Below are positions 62,797 to 64,000 of a stretch of DNA of 64,000 bases, piece after piece; within the stretch, counting starts at the first letter, position 1; each line of letters begins with the position of its first letter. The notes under the pieces were generated by a model. That model was given only the letters and a program-made list of their open reading frames with translations, was not told the DNA's origin and did not search any database. Source of the stretch: Candidatus Helarchaeota archaeon. GTDB lineage: Archaea > Asgardarchaeota > Lokiarchaeia > Helarchaeales > RDOG01. The translations under genes and the position numbers were made by a program. The stretch is from positions 1,311,910-1,375,909 of the forward strand of contig JAHPZH010000002.1 in NCBI GenBank assembly GCA_019058315.1, in the 5' to 3' direction.

Positions 62797-63165
62797 TTAA
62801 CCTCCAAATGTAATAAATCTGTCAGACTCCTCTACAAAATCAGCTAATTTTCCTAAACCAACAATTTTCGTATTTTCTATTGCTGCATCTTTTGTTAAAC
62901 CTCTGAATTTAGAGCACGCCACACAAGCATAGACTTTAACACCTTGAGCTCCAATTTCCGAAAACATTTTTGCAATATTTCTTTCCCCAGGTGGAACAAT
63001 CTTCTTATTAATATTATTTACTCCATCTGTGTAAAAGAAGACCCCTGTTATTTCATGACCTTTTTTAAGAGCTGCTTTAATGAAATGATATGCAGTATCA
63101 CTTGCTTGATGCTGATAAGGACCCGTTAATACCATTATTCCTATTTTCATTTTTTTCATTTCCAT
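62797..63165 (-). CDS. DsrE/TusD-like sulfur-relay protein
   Basis: The 122-residue protein begins KIGIMVLTGPYQHQASDTAYHFIKAALKKGHEI and contains VYACVACSKFRGLT, in which the first Cys corresponds to the active-site Cys of TusD/DsrE (CVAAALRRG there). DsrE takes up sulfur as a persulfide and passes it on. The track start 63165 (MEMKKMKIG) is kept; ATG 63150 is another option. First gene of the five-gene run down to LplA. Confidence 0.88.
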   Translation of the reverse strand: MEMKKMKIGIMVLTGPYQHQASDTAYHFIKAALKKGHEITGVFFYTDGVNNINKKIVPPGERNIAKMFSEIGAQGVKVYACVACSKFRGLTKDAAIENTKIVGLGKLADFVEESDRFITFGG

Positions 63166-63192
63166 AAGTTTGTTATTTTTTCAATTTTTAAT

Positions 63193-63687
63193 CTATAATG
63201 ATAAACAAGTAGGCGATTCAGCAAGATTAAAACGAATATCTTCTTTAAAAGTTCTCAAGATAGCGTGAGAAACTATCTTTTGAATTCCCTCAATTTGTGC
63301 AATTCTTCTTGATAATTTAGCTGCACTTTCTGCATCTACACATCTAGCCAAGCAAGCAAGTTGAAAATCGCCTGCAACCTGGTGAATATAGAGTAATTCG
63401 GGTACACAAGTTATAAGTTCTTTAGCAATTTTATTAATATCTGTTTTAGGATTTGTTTCTATAAAAAAACAAATCGGATAATTAAGGTTCAAAAAAGATG
63501 GATCAACAATTGTTGTATACCCTATGATAATATTTTTACTCTCTAACTCCTTGATCCTTCTTCTGACTGTTGAAAAAGAAATATCTATATTCATTCTCTT
63601 TTTTAACAATCTAGCTATTTCCCTTGGAGAATATCGCGAATCTTCTTGTAATAATTGAATAATTGCTGTATTCGTTTCATCCATCAT
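63193..63687 (-). CDS. Lrp/AsnC-family transcriptional regulator
   Basis: The protein is about 164 residues from ATG 63687; the track's GTG 63702 lies in an upstream GTGAGAG. Residues 1-60 are the winged HTH (MDETNTAIIQLLQEDSRYSPREIARLL, SFSTVRRRIKELE, IIIGYTTIVDP). The rest is the RAM ligand-binding domain (YIHQVAGDFQLACLARCVDAES). Such proteins bind amino acids or other small molecules. It is the first gene of the minus-strand run and diverges from the DsrE2-like gene, so it probably controls this sulfur locus. Confidence 0.9.
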   Translation of the reverse strand: MMDETNTAIIQLLQEDSRYSPREIARLLKKRMNIDISFSTVRRRIKELESKNIIIGYTTIVDPSFLNLNYPICFFIETNPKTDINKIAKELITCVPELLYIHQVAGDFQLACLARCVDAESAAKLSRRIAQIEGIQKIVSHAILRTFKEDIRFNLAESPTCLSL

Positions 63688-63702
63688 TGAAAAATCTCTC
63701 AC

Positions 63703-63882
63703 TTTTTTTTATAGATAAAGTTAACTTGATTTATCATTATTTTTTGATAAATAGTTTTTCTTGGTACAAACAATGTTTTTTAACTATAAAAAGTATTTCA
63801 TTTGAAACAAAACCTTATAAATAAAAAATCGATTGATTCGATAGTAACATAATTTTGGATCAAAAAATTTAGTGGTGATAAA
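63703..63882. promoter_or_regulatory. Divergent promoter with two inverted repeats
   Basis: The spacer between the Lrp-type regulator and the DsrE2-like gene holds ATTTATCA-8 nt-TGATAAAT (63729-63752) and ATCGA-5 nt-TCGAT (63828-63842). A TATA-like TTATAAATA lies at 63815-63823, preceded by purine-rich GAAACAAAACC, which places the plus-strand transcription start near 63843. The second palindrome would then span the start site, a typical place for repression; the first could be the site for the regulator's own gene. Binding is inferred, not known. Confidence 0.5.
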
Positions 63883-64000
63883 ATGTTAAAAAAAATGGCT
63901 TTCATTGTTGGTAGCAAATCTTTTGAAAAAATGATGATGCCCTTAATAATTTCACAAACAGCTGATGCAATGGATGTAGAGGTTGATATATTTTTTACAT
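63883..64000 (+). CDS. DsrE2-like protein, N-terminal part only (runs off the window)
   Basis: This ORF has no stop in the window, so the track omits it. It starts at ATG 63883 after AGTGGTGATAAA and reads MLKKMAFIVGSKSFEKMMMP, then LIISQTADAMDVEVDIFFT. The IVGSxSxEK...P...TADAMxVEVxIFFT pattern is that of DsrE2/DsrE-like membrane-associated sulfurtransferases. About 39 residues are visible. With the DsrEFH genes nearby it completes a sulfur-relay set. Confidence 0.75.
   Translation, partial: MLKKMAFIVGSKSFEKMMMPLIISQTADAMDVEVDIFFT

Noticed and set aside
1-64000. tRNA, rRNA or insertion sequences
   Set aside because: Scanning for GTTCRANNC-type T-loops, rRNA-like GC-rich blocks and transposase motifs gave nothing convincing; a tRNAscan-SE or Infernal run would settle it.

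Overview
The window is a very AT-rich (about 30% GC by eye) stretch of an archaeal chromosome, most likely from an Asgard archaeon of the Lokiarchaeota type. Archaeal signs are CDP-archaeol synthase, F420/tetrahydromethanopterin C1 enzymes (Ftr, Mtd, FwdB, FwdD), TATA/BRE-like promoters, Shine-Dalgarno motifs of the AGGTGA/GGAG type and frequent TTG/GTG starts. Asgard signs are eukaryote-like parts: a Rab/Ras-like small GTPase, a Rag/Gtr-like GTPase with HKxD and TSI motifs, longin-like and roadblock-like domains, a gelsolin-like domain and an IFT52-like GIFT domain. All names come from motif reading only; no database search was run.

Layout. 1-8 kb: a truncated secreted repeat protein, a cluster of 32-bp direct repeats, a GIFT-domain membrane protein, isoaspartyl peptidase, an acyl-CoA synthetase alpha-type protein, CarS, a second secreted repeat protein and an unknown protein. 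8-26.7 kb: the most unusual region. Five minus-strand genes and four plus-strand genes diverge from a 398-bp spacer. They encode two proteins with a shared C-terminal beta-sandwich-like module, two long coiled-coil proteins (one carrying a Rag-like GTPase and a roadblock-like tail), a cytosolic protein built of DUF11-like domains, a helical protein, a roughly 1,890-residue membrane protein with two glycosylatable ectodomains and a long cytoplasmic repeat region ending in the same shared module, a seven-repeat TPR protein and a longin-like protein. I read this as a candidate undescribed membrane/cytoskeleton-linked GTPase system.

26.7-41.8 kb: tandem DnaJ-zinc-finger-like paralogs without a J domain, NadB, a crotonase, a membrane M28 peptidase, a roadblock-like protein, an F420-type luciferase-fold oxidoreductase, an SDR, two Ftr-family proteins, small membrane proteins and a methyltransferase. 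41.8-51 kb: a small GTPase overlapping a longin/helical-repeat partner, an MFS carrier, duplicated nitronate-monooxygenase-like genes with duplicated promoters, an AsnRS-type synthetase, a zinc-ribbon gelsolin and a GNAT. 51-59 kb: an orphan DNA methyltransferase, Fe-ADH, Mtd, ferredoxins, an unlisted ribbon-helix-helix gene, FwdD and FwdB, i.e. much of the methyl branch of an archaeal Wood-Ljungdahl pathway. 59-64 kb: a crotonase, a pentapeptide protein, then LplA, a GcvH-like lipoyl carrier and DsrH/F/E, an Lrp-type regulator and a divergent, truncated DsrE2-like gene. That last set resembles sulfur-transfer modules linked to lipoate-binding proteins.

No tRNA, rRNA, CRISPR array, insertion sequence or origin was recognised.
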